Source of the DNA: an uncultured Pseudomonadales bacterium
GTDB taxonomy: Bacteria > Pseudomonadota > Gammaproteobacteria > Pseudomonadales > Azotimanducaceae
Direction: 5' to 3'
DNA: 64,000 nucleotides
Assembly (NCBI GenBank): GCA_958295875.1
Contig: OY282379.1
Span: forward strand, 1,240,001-1,304,000
Below are positions 36,456 to 44,483 of the stretch, in pieces. A program made the position numbers and the translations under genes. Position 1 is the stretch's first letter. Each line of letters opens with the position of its first letter. The notes beneath the pieces are model-generated. The model searched no databases, was not told where the DNA came from, and saw nothing but the letters and a program-made list of their open reading frames with translations.

Positions 36456-37422
36456 TCAGGCAGCCGCGGCCATCATCCTAGCGAACTCGGCAGGGGTTTT
36501 CATGCCGAGGGAGCGGTGCCGGCGCCGGTTGTTGTAGTAGTCGAGGTAGCGGGCGAGCGCTTCGTTCATCGCCGCGCAGGTGAGTTCTCCGCGGTACTGG
36601 CTCCAGCACTCGACGCGCGCGGTGCGGTTGGCGCGCTCGACGATGCCGTTGAGCTGGGGCGAGCGCGGCGGCAGCACCAGCAGCGGCAGCCCCAGCGCCC
36701 TGCACTCCTCCTCGAAGGCGGCCATGAACTCGGAGCCGCCGTCCACCTGCACGGCGCGGATGTCGAGCTCGCCGACGGCCTCGCGCAGGAACGCCCGCGC
36801 CGTGTTCGCCGTGGCGCGCGAGTAGACCTTGGCCCACTGCAGCCGCGTGCGCGGGCACACGGCGCGGAACTCCTTGTGGGCCACGCCGTCGATGCGCGCG
36901 GTCATGTGGTCGAACTGCACGCCGAAGTGCATGTCGCGCGGCGGCCCGCCCCTCGCAGAACGAGCATGGCCGCACCCGCCCGCGCTCCACCGCCCAGCGC
37001 AGGATGCGCCCCACCGTCGCCTCGCTCAGCGCCCGCTCCGGCCACCGCGCCGCCAAGTCCAGCGCGATCCTCGCCTTCCCCGCCCACGGCGCCTCGCGGC
37101 GGATGCGCACCACCCGCCTGGCGTCCGCCATCGTCCACCGCCGCCCCGGATGGCTGCGCGGCCGGCTGCTGCGCGGAACCAAGCCCTTCACCCCCTCCTC
37201 GCGCAGCCGCTTCCTCCGCGCGTAGTAGGTGCTCCGCCCCACCCCGAACGCCGCCAGAGCCTCCGCCAGCCCCACCTCCTTCCGGATCCGGTCGATCCCC
37301 TCCAGCTCCCGCAGCCGGCGCAGCGCCTCCGGGTCGTCCGTCCCGTCCACCCGCAGCCTCAGGTAGAACGCCCTGTCTTGTGCCAACATCCGCATCGTTC
37401 GGTCTCCCATGTTGTCTCTCAA
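36456..37422 (-). pseudogene. IS481-like transposase, frameshifted
   Basis: The N-terminal half (VGLAEALAAFGVGRSTYYAR, RSSRPRSHPGRRW and TVGRILRWAVERGRVRP) is one frame ending near 36945. The catalytic integrase core continues in another frame (ITAR-like DHMTARIDGVAHKEF, VQVDGGSEFMAAFEEEC, PQLNGIVERANRTARVECW, LDYYNNRRRHRSLGMKTPAE). The acidic triad is present in the second part. The change is +1 relative to the first frame inside a GGGGCGGG run. Single-frame transposases are normal in this family, so this is probably a mutation. Confidence 0.75.
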
Positions 37423-37440
37423 CTCATAGGCTGCCGAACC

Positions 37441-37470
37441 GCCGCGCCCAAGGGCTTCCTTGGGCGCGGC
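37441..37470. other. Perfect 13-bp hairpin inside the IS481-like right end
   Basis: GCCGCGCCCAAGG pairs exactly with CCTTGGGCGCGGC around a GCTT loop. There is no T-run on either side, so it is not a standard terminator. It lies just inside the right inverted repeat and upstream of the transposase gene, where it could block read-through translation or transcription into the element. Confidence 0.85.
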
Positions 37471-37599
37471 ACTGTCCAGAAGGTGATGATCCCGTTCATG
37501 CCTTGGTGCGTCGCAGGGCGTGATGGTAGGCTGGCGCCCGTCAACCCGCCCATGGCTGGCCGCTTGGCCACGCCGGCGCTATGGGGCAGGCAATCGTCC

Positions 37600-38385
37600 G
37601 TGTCCGAAATCGACCGTCTGCTGGCGTTCGGCCAAGAGGCGCTGAGCGCGGCCGGTGAACTGGCCGCGGCGCGCTTTCGCGCACTGCTCACCGTCGAGAA
37701 CAAACTCGCCGGCGACGGCTTCGACCCGGTGACCGAAGCGGACCGGGCGGTGGAAGCGTGCCTGCGCGAACGGATTGCAGCGCACTATCCGCATCACGGC
37801 ATCGTTGGCGAGGAGTTCGGCGAGCGTCGCGGCCAATCCGCGTGGAGCTGGATCATCGACCCCATCGACGGCACCCGTTCCTTCATGACGGGGCTGCCGG
37901 CGTGGGGGTGCCTCCTCGGCATCCTGCGCGATGGCGAACCCGCCGCCGGCCTCATGCATCAGCCGGTGGTGCGGGAGACGTTCGGCGGCGACGGCGAGCA
38001 GGCGTGGATCGACCGCGGCGGCACCCGCCAAACGCTGCGCGCCCGCGCCAACCCGGTGGTGGCAGACGCTGTGCTGTGCGCGACGCACCCCGACATCTTC
38101 GATGACGCCACGCTCAAACGCTTTCAAGCCCTGGCGAAGCAGGTGCGGCTGATGCGCTACGGCGGCGACTGCTATAACTACTGTCTGCTCGCGCATGGCT
38201 TGGTGGACATCGTGATCGAAGACGACATCCGCCCCTACGACATCTTGCCCTTGGTGCCCATCGTGCGCGGCGCCGGGGCGTTGATCACCGATCTGGCAGG
38301 AGGGCCTGCCCAAGGCGGACGCCTAGTGGTCGCGGCGGCGAACGAAGCCCTCCATGCTGCGGCCATGGCCGCCATGCACCCATGA
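37600..38385 (+). CDS. Inositol monophosphatase/histidinol-phosphatase (HisN) family
   Basis: This 261-residue Mg-dependent phosphatase has the metal-site motifs GIVGEEFGE, WIIDPIDGTRSFMTG and late GGDCYNYCLLAHG with VIEDDIRPYD. The particular spacing resembles HisN-type histidinol-phosphatases, but inositol-phosphatase activity cannot be excluded. The GTG at 37600 is chosen because the family N-terminus (SEIDRLLAFGQEAL) starts there; an in-frame ATG at 37552 is an alternative. A much longer frame reading back through the IS element is spurious. Confidence 0.85.
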   Translation: MSEIDRLLAFGQEALSAAGELAAARFRALLTVENKLAGDGFDPVTEADRAVEACLRERIAAHYPHHGIVGEEFGERRGQSAWSWIIDPIDGTRSFMTGLPAWGCLLGILRDGEPAAGLMHQPVVRETFGGDGEQAWIDRGGTRQTLRARANPVVADAVLCATHPDIFDDATLKRFQALAKQVRLMRYGGDCYNYCLLAHGLVDIVIEDDIRPYDILPLVPIVRGAGALITDLAGGPAQGGRLVVAAANEALHAAAMAAMHP

Positions 38386-38391
38386 CCGGCG

Positions 38392-39240
38392 TTGTTGCGA
38401 GCGTCCACTGCAGCGCCAAGCCCAGCGCCTTGCGCCGAGCAGACGGCGATTGCTAATCCGCTTTCCGCTTGGCTGCTCAAGCAGCGCCTGCGCCGGCATC
38501 CGATCGACGGCGCGCTCTGGGCGCAGGTGGTGGCGGAATTGCCACTCTGCGACGGCTTGAGCGCCGCAGACTTGCAGCGGCTGCGCGAGATGACTCGGCG
38601 CTTCATCGCCGACAAGCGCTTCTTCGGCGCCCAAGGCTTCAACGTGGATGACTATGCCCGCCTCGCCGTGGGCGCGCAGGCCTGCCGGCTGGCGTTGAAT
38701 CTGGGCTATGGCGCATTGGCGGCCTGTCGCACCCTCGTGCTCTATCCGGCCGGGTTCGTCGCAGAACGCGAGGTGTGGGACGAAGACGGCATCGTCCATC
38801 GCGGCTACGAAGAGTTGGACGGCGAAGCGATGCATGGCGGCGCCGTGGTGCTCGCGTGGGACGAAGCACGGCCCTGGCGCGACGACCCGGAGCAGGATTC
38901 ATGGTGCGGCAACGTGGTGTTGCACGAGTTCGCGCACAAGCTCGACGAACTGACTGGCGACCACAACGGCCTGCCACCGTTGCGCCAAGGCATGTCCGCG
39001 GCGCGCTGGCAGGCGACGCTTTCGGTGGCTTTCGACGCGCTGTGCGAGGCACTTGACCGCGGCGCGGCGACGCCCCTCGACGACTATGCGGCGCAAAGCC
39101 CCGCCGAGTTCTTCGCGGTGTTGGTGGAGGCGTTCTTCACAGCACCCTGGATCGTCGCCGAGCCGTGGCCGGCCGTTCATGCCCAGTTGGCGCAGCTCTT
39201 CGGCGAAGATCCGCTCAAACTTGGGAGAGCAATGCCATGA
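38392..39240 (+). CDS. mtfA: MtfA-like zinc metallopeptidase (M90)
   Basis: This 282-residue protein contains the zinc motif HEFAHKLDELTG and the family blocks LREMTRRFIADKRFFGAQGF, RTLVLYPAGFVAE and PAEFFAVLVEAFF. In E. coli MtfA is a cytosolic peptidase that binds the Mlc repressor and affects glucose uptake. No ATG start is visible in frame; TTG codons at 38392 and 38395 are the earliest, and the first 25 residues look unlike family, so the true start may be later. The stop overlaps the next ATG by 4 bp. Confidence 0.82.
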   Translation: MLRASTAAPSPAPCAEQTAIANPLSAWLLKQRLRRHPIDGALWAQVVAELPLCDGLSAADLQRLREMTRRFIADKRFFGAQGFNVDDYARLAVGAQACRLALNLGYGALAACRTLVLYPAGFVAEREVWDEDGIVHRGYEELDGEAMHGGAVVLAWDEARPWRDDPEQDSWCGNVVLHEFAHKLDELTGDHNGLPPLRQGMSAARWQATLSVAFDALCEALDRGAATPLDDYAAQSPAEFFAVLVEAFFTAPWIVAEPWPAVHAQLAQLFGEDPLKLGRAMP

Positions 39241-39881
39241 CCCTCAAACTCATCGGCGCTGGCTTCGGCCGCACCGGCACGTTGTCCTTGAAGTTCGCGC
39301 TGGAGCGCCTCGGCTTCGCCAAGTGCTACCACATGATGGCAGTGGTGGAGCAGCCACATCATGCAGCGCTCTGGCAGGCCGCTTGGCGCGGCGAGGAGCC
39401 GTGGGAGACGCTGTTCGGCGGCTACGCCGCGGCGGTGGACTGGCCGGCGGCGGCGTTCTGGGAGCCCCTCATGGCCTTCTATCCGGAGGCGCGGGTCATC
39501 CTCACAGTGCGGGACGCGGCCAGTTGGTACGAAAGCGCGGCAGCCACGATCTTTCGATCCATGCAGGAAGGCTTGCGCGCCGACGATCCGGTGCGCCGCA
39601 AGCGTCTCGCGATGGCCAACGACATCATCGTCGAAGGCACGTTCGGCGGCGACCTAGACGACAAGGCCAACGCCATCGCCGTCTACGAAGCGAACGTCGC
39701 GCGGGTTCGCGCTGTGGTGCCGCCGGAGCGTCTGATCGTCTTCGACTCGCGGGACGGCTGGGCGCCGCTTTGCCGGGCCCTCGGCGTGAACGTGCCGGAC
39801 GAACCCTACCCGCGCGTCAACACCACAGGTGAGTTCCACGAGCGTTGGCGGCAAGCCGATCGCGCCCGCGCCAAGCAGTAG
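39237..39881 (+). CDS. Small sulfotransferase family protein
   Basis: This 214-residue P-loop protein has GAGFGRTGTLSLKFALERLG (5'-phosphosulfate loop) and VILTVRDAASWYESAAATIF (3'-phosphate-binding helix). It fits the family of short sulfotransferase-like proteins often called NAD-dependent/P-loop sulfotransferases. Its acceptor is unknown. The ATG overlaps the peptidase stop by 4 bp. It is far from the glycan locus, so a link with cysC is only possible, not shown. Confidence 0.8.
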   Translation: MTLKLIGAGFGRTGTLSLKFALERLGFAKCYHMMAVVEQPHHAALWQAAWRGEEPWETLFGGYAAAVDWPAAAFWEPLMAFYPEARVILTVRDAASWYESAAATIFRSMQEGLRADDPVRRKRLAMANDIIVEGTFGGDLDDKANAIAVYEANVARVRAVVPPERLIVFDSRDGWAPLCRALGVNVPDEPYPRVNTTGEFHERWRQADRARAKQ

Positions 39882-39991
39882 ACAGGCGCTGACTCAGCGC
39901 GGATGCCGCTGCCACCCCACGCCGGGGCAACGATGACGGGCGGCGCCACCTCGCCTGCTCGCCCAACCAGCCGCTCAAGCGAGCAAGGGGC

Positions 39992-40615
39992 TCAGAGGAA
40001 GAGCCTCAAACCACCAAGCATGACAACCACGAGCGTCACAAAGAGCGTTGACTGCATGGCCATCAGCCTGCTTGTTGCCTTCTGTATCGCGGCCTCCAAG
40101 TCCGCAGTGCGCACCACATCCGCCAGCGCCAAGCGCAGGTCTTCCTTGGTGATGTAATTCGCCAGCGCTTCCTTTAGGTCGGCTTTGGTTGCATATCGCT
40201 TCAAGTCTTCCTTCAAGGCAGACCGCTCAAGGTCGGCCTTCGCCGCATATCGTTCAAGGTCGGCTTTGGTGGCGCAGCGCTCGAAGTCCTCCTTCGTGGC
40301 AAATCGCTCCAAGTCAGCCTTCGTCGCAAACTGCTCCAAGTCCTTCTTCGTGGCAAATCGGTCCAAGTCAGCCTTCGTCGCATATCGCTCAAGGTCGGCC
40401 TTCGTGGCACAGCGCTCAAGGTCGGCCTTGGTCGCAAATCGCTCCAAATCCGTCTTTCTTGCAACGTCGGCCAGCGCAACCGTCAAGTCCGCCTTCGTCA
40501 GATGCGCGTCCGCGGCGCTGACAATGGCAGCCACAATGCTCTCCGCTTGGCCGCGCGCCAAGCCGGTCGCTTCAAGATCGGCGACGACGGCGTGTGTGTC
40601 GATGGCATACGTCAT
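39992..40615 (-). CDS. DUF1640/CCDC90-like coiled-coil membrane protein
   Basis: This 207-residue protein starts TYAIDTHAVVADLEATGLAR, like DUF1640 proteins. It continues as ten near-perfect nine-residue repeats of the type LERFATKAD (residues 57-146) and ends in one membrane segment (TLFVTLVVVMLGGLRLFL). Function in bacteria is unknown; the mitochondrial relative MCUR1/CCDC90 assembles calcium uniporter complexes. The ATG at 40615 is preferred over an upstream TTG at 40669. The 254 bp between it and the aldo/keto reductase contain no clear gene. Confidence 0.75.
   Translation of the reverse strand: MTYAIDTHAVVADLEATGLARGQAESIVAAIVSAADAHLTKADLTVALADVARKTDLERFATKADLERCATKADLERYATKADLDRFATKKDLEQFATKADLERFATKEDFERCATKADLERYAAKADLERSALKEDLKRYATKADLKEALANYITKEDLRLALADVVRTADLEAAIQKATSRLMAMQSTLFVTLVVVMLGGLRLFL
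40178..40447 (-). repeat. Ten 27-bp tandem units in the DUF1640-like gene
   Basis: Each unit encodes nine residues (LERFATKAD type). Units differ at only a few positions, mostly the residue after LER (F, C, Y, S), so the array is likely to expand or contract in frame. Confidence 0.9.
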
Positions 40616-40869
40616 GGTTCTCGCTTTCCGTGGATGATCGATTGCTCCCACGGCAGCGCACTCTTCCAACGTTCATGTCCAGAGTCAGGCGCACTCTCTC
40701 AGTGTTCGGACGCCGCTTCAAGGGCTCAGGCGCAATTTCAGCCATGTCTCACAGCGATGCGAGAACTTACTCCGTCATCGGCAAGACACCAAGGGCGAAG
40801 CGGCGGCAAGCGCGTGACAGCGGCACGTCCGCGGCTTACCCTTTGCCGCATTGCAAGGGAGGGTGCCCC

Positions 40870-42078
40870 ATGACGAAACTGGCTCGGCGGGACATGCTGC
40901 GGTTCGGCGCCGTCGCTGGCCTCGCGCCGCTCGCTGCCGCCCAAGACCACACGCCGCCGGTAACCGGCGAGGTGCGCCGCTACAGCCGGCTCGGCCGCAC
41001 GGGCCTCGAAATCTCGGACATCTCCTTCGGCTCGGCGCGCCTCAGGCGCGGTGGCGAACGCCTCGTGCATCACGCCTTGGACAAGGGCATCAACTACTTC
41101 GACACTGCCGAGGACTATACCGGCGGCGCATCCGAGAATGCGATGGGCCGGGCCTTGGCCGGCAAGCGCGACAACGTCATCATCGCGTCCAAAACCATGG
41201 CGCGGGCGAACCGCGACCGCGAGTCTCTGATGCGTTCGCTGGACACCTCCTTGCGGCGCCTTCGAACGGACTACATCGACGTCTACTTCAGCCATGCCGT
41301 GAACGACTTGGAGCGGCTCACCAACCCGGAGTGGCACGAATTCGCGGCGCGCGCGAAGCAGCAAGGCAAGGTGCGCTTTCTCGGCATGTCCGGCCATGGC
41401 GGACGGCTCATCGAGTGCTTGGACCACGCCTTGGACGAGGACATGGTGGACGCCGTGCTGACCGCGTATCACTTCGGCCAAGACCCTGCCTTCTACGCCA
41501 ACATCACCCGCTCGTTGGACTGGGTGGCGATGCAGCCAGACTTGCCACGCGTCTTGGCCAAGGCCAAAGCCAAGGACGTGGGCGTCATCGCCATGAAGAC
41601 GCTCATGGGCGCGCGCCTGAACGACATGCGCCCCTTCGAGCGCGATGGCAGCACCTTCGCCCAAGCCGCGTTCCGCTGGGTGCTGCACGACCCCAAGGTG
41701 GACGGCCTCATCATCACCATGACAGCGCCGGAGCAGATCGATGAGTTCCTGGGCGCGTCTGGGGCACCGGCGCCGACCAGCGCAGACATCGCCCTGCTCG
41801 AACGCTACGCCAACCAAAACGGCGGCGCGTACTGCCGCCACGGCTGCTCGCAATGTGACGACGCCTGCCCCTACGGCGTGCCGATTCCAGACGTCTTGCG
41901 CACGCGCATGTACGCAACGGATTACGGCGACACGCGCTTCGCCAGGGAGGAATACGCGAAGCTCGACGTCAACGCCGCCGCTTGCCTAGGCTGCGATGGC
42001 CAACCCTGCGCCAGCGCTTGCCCGTTCGAGATTCCGGTGGCCCAGTTCTGCGCGCCGACGCATCGCATGCTCGCCTAG
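40870..42078 (+). CDS. Tat-exported aldo/keto reductase with two [4Fe-4S] motifs
   Basis: This 402-residue protein begins with a twin-arginine signal (LARRDMLRFGAVAGLAPLAA), so it should be folded in the cytoplasm and exported. The aldo/keto reductase barrel follows (INYFDTAEDYTGGASENAMG, YIDVYFSHAV, VGVIAMKTLMGARL). The C-terminus has two cysteine clusters, CRHGCSQCDDACP and CLGCDGQPCASACP, of 4Fe-4S ferredoxin type. The enzyme should move electrons between an Fe-S donor and a carbonyl or related substrate outside the cytoplasm. A GGGAGGG site lies about 7 bases before the ATG. Confidence 0.88.
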   Translation: MTKLARRDMLRFGAVAGLAPLAAAQDHTPPVTGEVRRYSRLGRTGLEISDISFGSARLRRGGERLVHHALDKGINYFDTAEDYTGGASENAMGRALAGKRDNVIIASKTMARANRDRESLMRSLDTSLRRLRTDYIDVYFSHAVNDLERLTNPEWHEFAARAKQQGKVRFLGMSGHGGRLIECLDHALDEDMVDAVLTAYHFGQDPAFYANITRSLDWVAMQPDLPRVLAKAKAKDVGVIAMKTLMGARLNDMRPFERDGSTFAQAAFRWVLHDPKVDGLIITMTAPEQIDEFLGASGAPAPTSADIALLERYANQNGGAYCRHGCSQCDDACPYGVPIPDVLRTRMYATDYGDTRFAREEYAKLDVNAAACLGCDGQPCASACPFEIPVAQFCAPTHRMLA

Positions 42079-42180
42079 CGGCCAGCGCCGGCCGCGAGGC
42101 GGTGCCGCGCCAGCTCAGACGGGCCACTCGCACCGCTCTGGCCGGGCGGATACCGCCAAGGAGCGGGCCTCAGCAGCTTG

Positions 42181-42984
42181 TCAGCCGGCGCAGCCCCATG
42201 CGGCGGCGTTGCGCAGGAGGGTCTGAAACGCTGGCGTCTCCCAGCTGCCCCGGAACGTCTTCGGCGTCACGCCGTCCGCGGCCGCAGACGCATCCACGAA
42301 CGGTTGGGAGTTGGAACGGGGGTCGTGACAGTGGCCAAGCGCCACATAGGCGACGCTGCCCTTGCCGACATCCTTCACATGCCCCAAGGCGCGCGTCTTG
42401 CCATCTGGCGGCACCGCTGCGTCCGCATCGTATTGGAAACCGAACCCCGGCGGCGACGGGTCCTGCGGCAGCTCCGTGGTGAGCAGCGTTTCGCTGGCGC
42501 CGATGGGTTCCACCAGATAGAGCTCGTCCACCGTCTCGAAGGTGGGCGGCAAGCCGGCCGTGAGCGGGTGCCCTGCCCGCACCTGCACCTCAAAGCGCCG
42601 CACCGGTGGGTGATTCAAGAAGAAGCAGCCCAGCGTCTCGTGGTGCGCTTCCCGCACCATGCGTCGCCGCCGGCCGCCGTCTATGCGCGCGGCGCGGCCG
42701 CCGCTGGTGCCATGCAGCGCGAACCAGCGGCCGCCATCGTGGAGCCAGCGCTTGAGCGCGTCGATTTGCGCCCCGCTCGGGAACGGCCCGGCAACGTAGG
42801 TGACGAGCAGCGACGCGCCATCGAGCCAACGCTCAAGATCCTGAAAGTCGTTCGCGACCGTCGTTGCGCCATCGGCATGTTCGCCGAGGCAGCGCAACAG
42901 AGAAAGACGGGCGAAGTCCATGTCGTGGCCGGCCGGCGCACCGGGCGGGAAGCCGCCGACAACGAGGTGTGCGCGTGGCGTCAT
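42181..42984 (-). CDS. ThuA-like domain protein
   Basis: This 267-residue protein has the ThuA/glutamine-amidotransferase-like fold. The blocks are LVVGGFPPGAPAGHDMDFAR, ASLLVTYVAGPFPSGAQ, WLHDGGRWFALHGTSGG and GSVAYVALGHCHDP. ThuA proteins are linked to trehalose/sucrose utilisation and 3-keto sugar metabolism, but the reaction is not defined. The adjacent Tat-exported aldo/keto reductase converges on it and may act on related sugars; that link is inference. Confidence 0.75.
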   Translation of the reverse strand: MTPRAHLVVGGFPPGAPAGHDMDFARLSLLRCLGEHADGATTVANDFQDLERWLDGASLLVTYVAGPFPSGAQIDALKRWLHDGGRWFALHGTSGGRAARIDGGRRRRMVREAHHETLGCFFLNHPPVRRFEVQVRAGHPLTAGLPPTFETVDELYLVEPIGASETLLTTELPQDPSPPGFGFQYDADAAVPPDGKTRALGHVKDVGKGSVAYVALGHCHDPRSNSQPFVDASAAADGVTPKTFRGSWETPAFQTLLRNAAAWGCAG

Positions 42985-43157
42985 GGCTGTGTCTCCTTAT
43001 GTTTCATGTTTTTCCGGCTTCAAGCCAGCGACGCGGAACAACGCAGTGTCGCGGGCCGCCTCAAGGCGAAGCCTCAAGCGCCCATCATGCTGCCAGAATG
43101 CGCCAGCGGCGCCTATGGGAACGCCGGCGGCTGCCAGCCAAGGTGTTCCAGGCAGCC

Positions 43158-44381
43158 TCACAACAGCCGCCCGCTGTCCGTGGAGAGCATGAGTACCTGC
43201 ACGGTCTCCCCCGCCGCGAGCCCGGCGCGATGCGCCGGCACCTCGATCAGGCAGTTGGCGCCGGCGAACGTCGCCAAGCGGTTCGATCCTTGGTCGCCAG
43301 TGGGCACCACCACCAAGCCACCATCCTCGGCCACCACTTGGCCACGCTGATATTCCCGGCGCCCGCGAGTATGCGAGATGTCCTGGGCGAGCTTCGCCGG
43401 CACCCTGAGGGGTTCCTTGGGGGCACCCCCGGCGCGGGCCAGGATGGCGGGAACGACGAACAGCAGGAACGTGACGATGGTGGAAACCGGGTTGCCCGGC
43501 AGGCCGAAAAAGTCTGCGCCGCCCACCTTGCCCACCGCAAGGGGCTTGCCCGGCTTCAGCGCGATGCGCCAGAAATCGAGCGTGCCGATGTCCTCCACCG
43601 CGGCCTTCACAAAGTCTGCATCGCCAACGGAAACGCCGCCGCTGCCGATGATGACGTCCGCATCCCTTGCGGCGTCCTTAAGCGCCCGGCGGGTCGCGTC
43701 GGGGTCGTCCGGCAAGCGGCCCATGTCGCGCGGCGCAACCGGCAAATCGCGCATGAGCCTGAGCAATGCGAAGCGGTTGGAATCGTAGATTTGCCCGGGG
43801 CCGAGCGCGGCGCCCGGATCCGCCAGCTCGTCGCCGGTGGCGAACACGGCCACCCGCACGCGGCGCACGACCTCCACTTGAGCGACGCCGCAGGCAGTCA
43901 GCCAAGCCAGCGCATAGGCGTTCAGCAGGTCTCCGCGCGAAACGATGATTGCCCCACGCGCCACGTCATGGCCACGCAGACGCACATGCTGCCCTGGGCG
44001 CGGACGCTCGTTGGCGACGATGGCGTCGCCGCCGATTCGCTCCACGTCCTCTTGCAGCACCACCGCATCGGCGCCGGCCGGCATCATGGCGCCGGTGAAG
44101 ATGCGCAGCGCCTGCTGGCCCGCCACGCGCTGGCTCGAAGGATGCCCCGCCGCGCTCTGCCCAACCACGGTGAGTTCGATGGGGGCTGGCGCCACGATGT
44201 CCGCGGCGCAAACGGCATAGCCATCCATCGCCGAGGAACGGAACGGCGGCAGGTCTATGGGAGCGCGCGCATCGGCGGCAGCGATGCGGCCCAATGCCTC
44301 GGCGGTCGAGATGGTCTCGACGCCGGCCACGGGTTCCACCGCGGCGACGATGCGCTGCCGCGCCGCATCCGGGCTCAACAC
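43158..44381 (-). CDS. moeA: Molybdopterin molybdenumtransferase
   Basis: This 407-residue enzyme inserts molybdate into adenylylated molybdopterin. The motifs are SAMDGYAVCAADI, GAMMPAGADAVVLQEDV, GDELADPG, QIYDSNRFALLRLM, IIGSGGVSVGDADFVKAAV and FFGLPGNPVSTIVTF. The start is uncertain: the GTG at 44381 gives a normal distance to SAMDGYA. Family-like residues (ACGKDAQFQP) lie just upstream with no ATG, GTG or TTG in frame, so a non-standard or mis-sequenced start is possible. It diverges from the GPH symporter. Confidence 0.9.
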   Translation of the reverse strand: MLSPDAARQRIVAAVEPVAGVETISTAEALGRIAAADARAPIDLPPFRSSAMDGYAVCAADIVAPAPIELTVVGQSAAGHPSSQRVAGQQALRIFTGAMMPAGADAVVLQEDVERIGGDAIVANERPRPGQHVRLRGHDVARGAIIVSRGDLLNAYALAWLTACGVAQVEVVRRVRVAVFATGDELADPGAALGPGQIYDSNRFALLRLMRDLPVAPRDMGRLPDDPDATRRALKDAARDADVIIGSGGVSVGDADFVKAAVEDIGTLDFWRIALKPGKPLAVGKVGGADFFGLPGNPVSTIVTFLLFVVPAILARAGGAPKEPLRVPAKLAQDISHTRGRREYQRGQVVAEDGGLVVVPTGDQGSNRLATFAGANCLIEVPAHRAGLAAGETVQVLMLSTDSGRLL

Positions 44382-44483
44382 GGGCTGGAACTGCGCGTCT
44401 TTGCCACAAGCATGGGCGAGAAGCCTAGCAGCGACAGATGGGATGCGGTAGCTTGCAGCCGGGGCAGCGGGGAGACACGGATC

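Larger units (their letters stand above)
36427..37493 (-). mobile_element. IS481-like insertion element
   Basis: Its ends read inward as GGGATCAGCGACCTTCTGGA (36427-36446) and GGGATCATCACCTTCTGGAC (complement of 37493-37474), an imperfect inverted repeat with a one-base indel that continues a few bases further. Between them is a transposase gene with helix-turn-helix and integrase-core (rve) parts. I see no clear target duplication, so the outer limits are approximate. The left end lies only 14 bp from the ISAs1-like element's target duplication. Confidence 0.65.

Noticed and set aside
36829..38385. A 518-residue protein
   Set aside because: Its first half is antisense to the IS481-like transposase; only the portion from 37600 matches a phosphatase family.
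40178..40447. Iterons or a CRISPR-like array
   Set aside because: The 27-bp units are contiguous codon triplets of a coiled-coil gene, with no unique spacers and no replication gene nearby.
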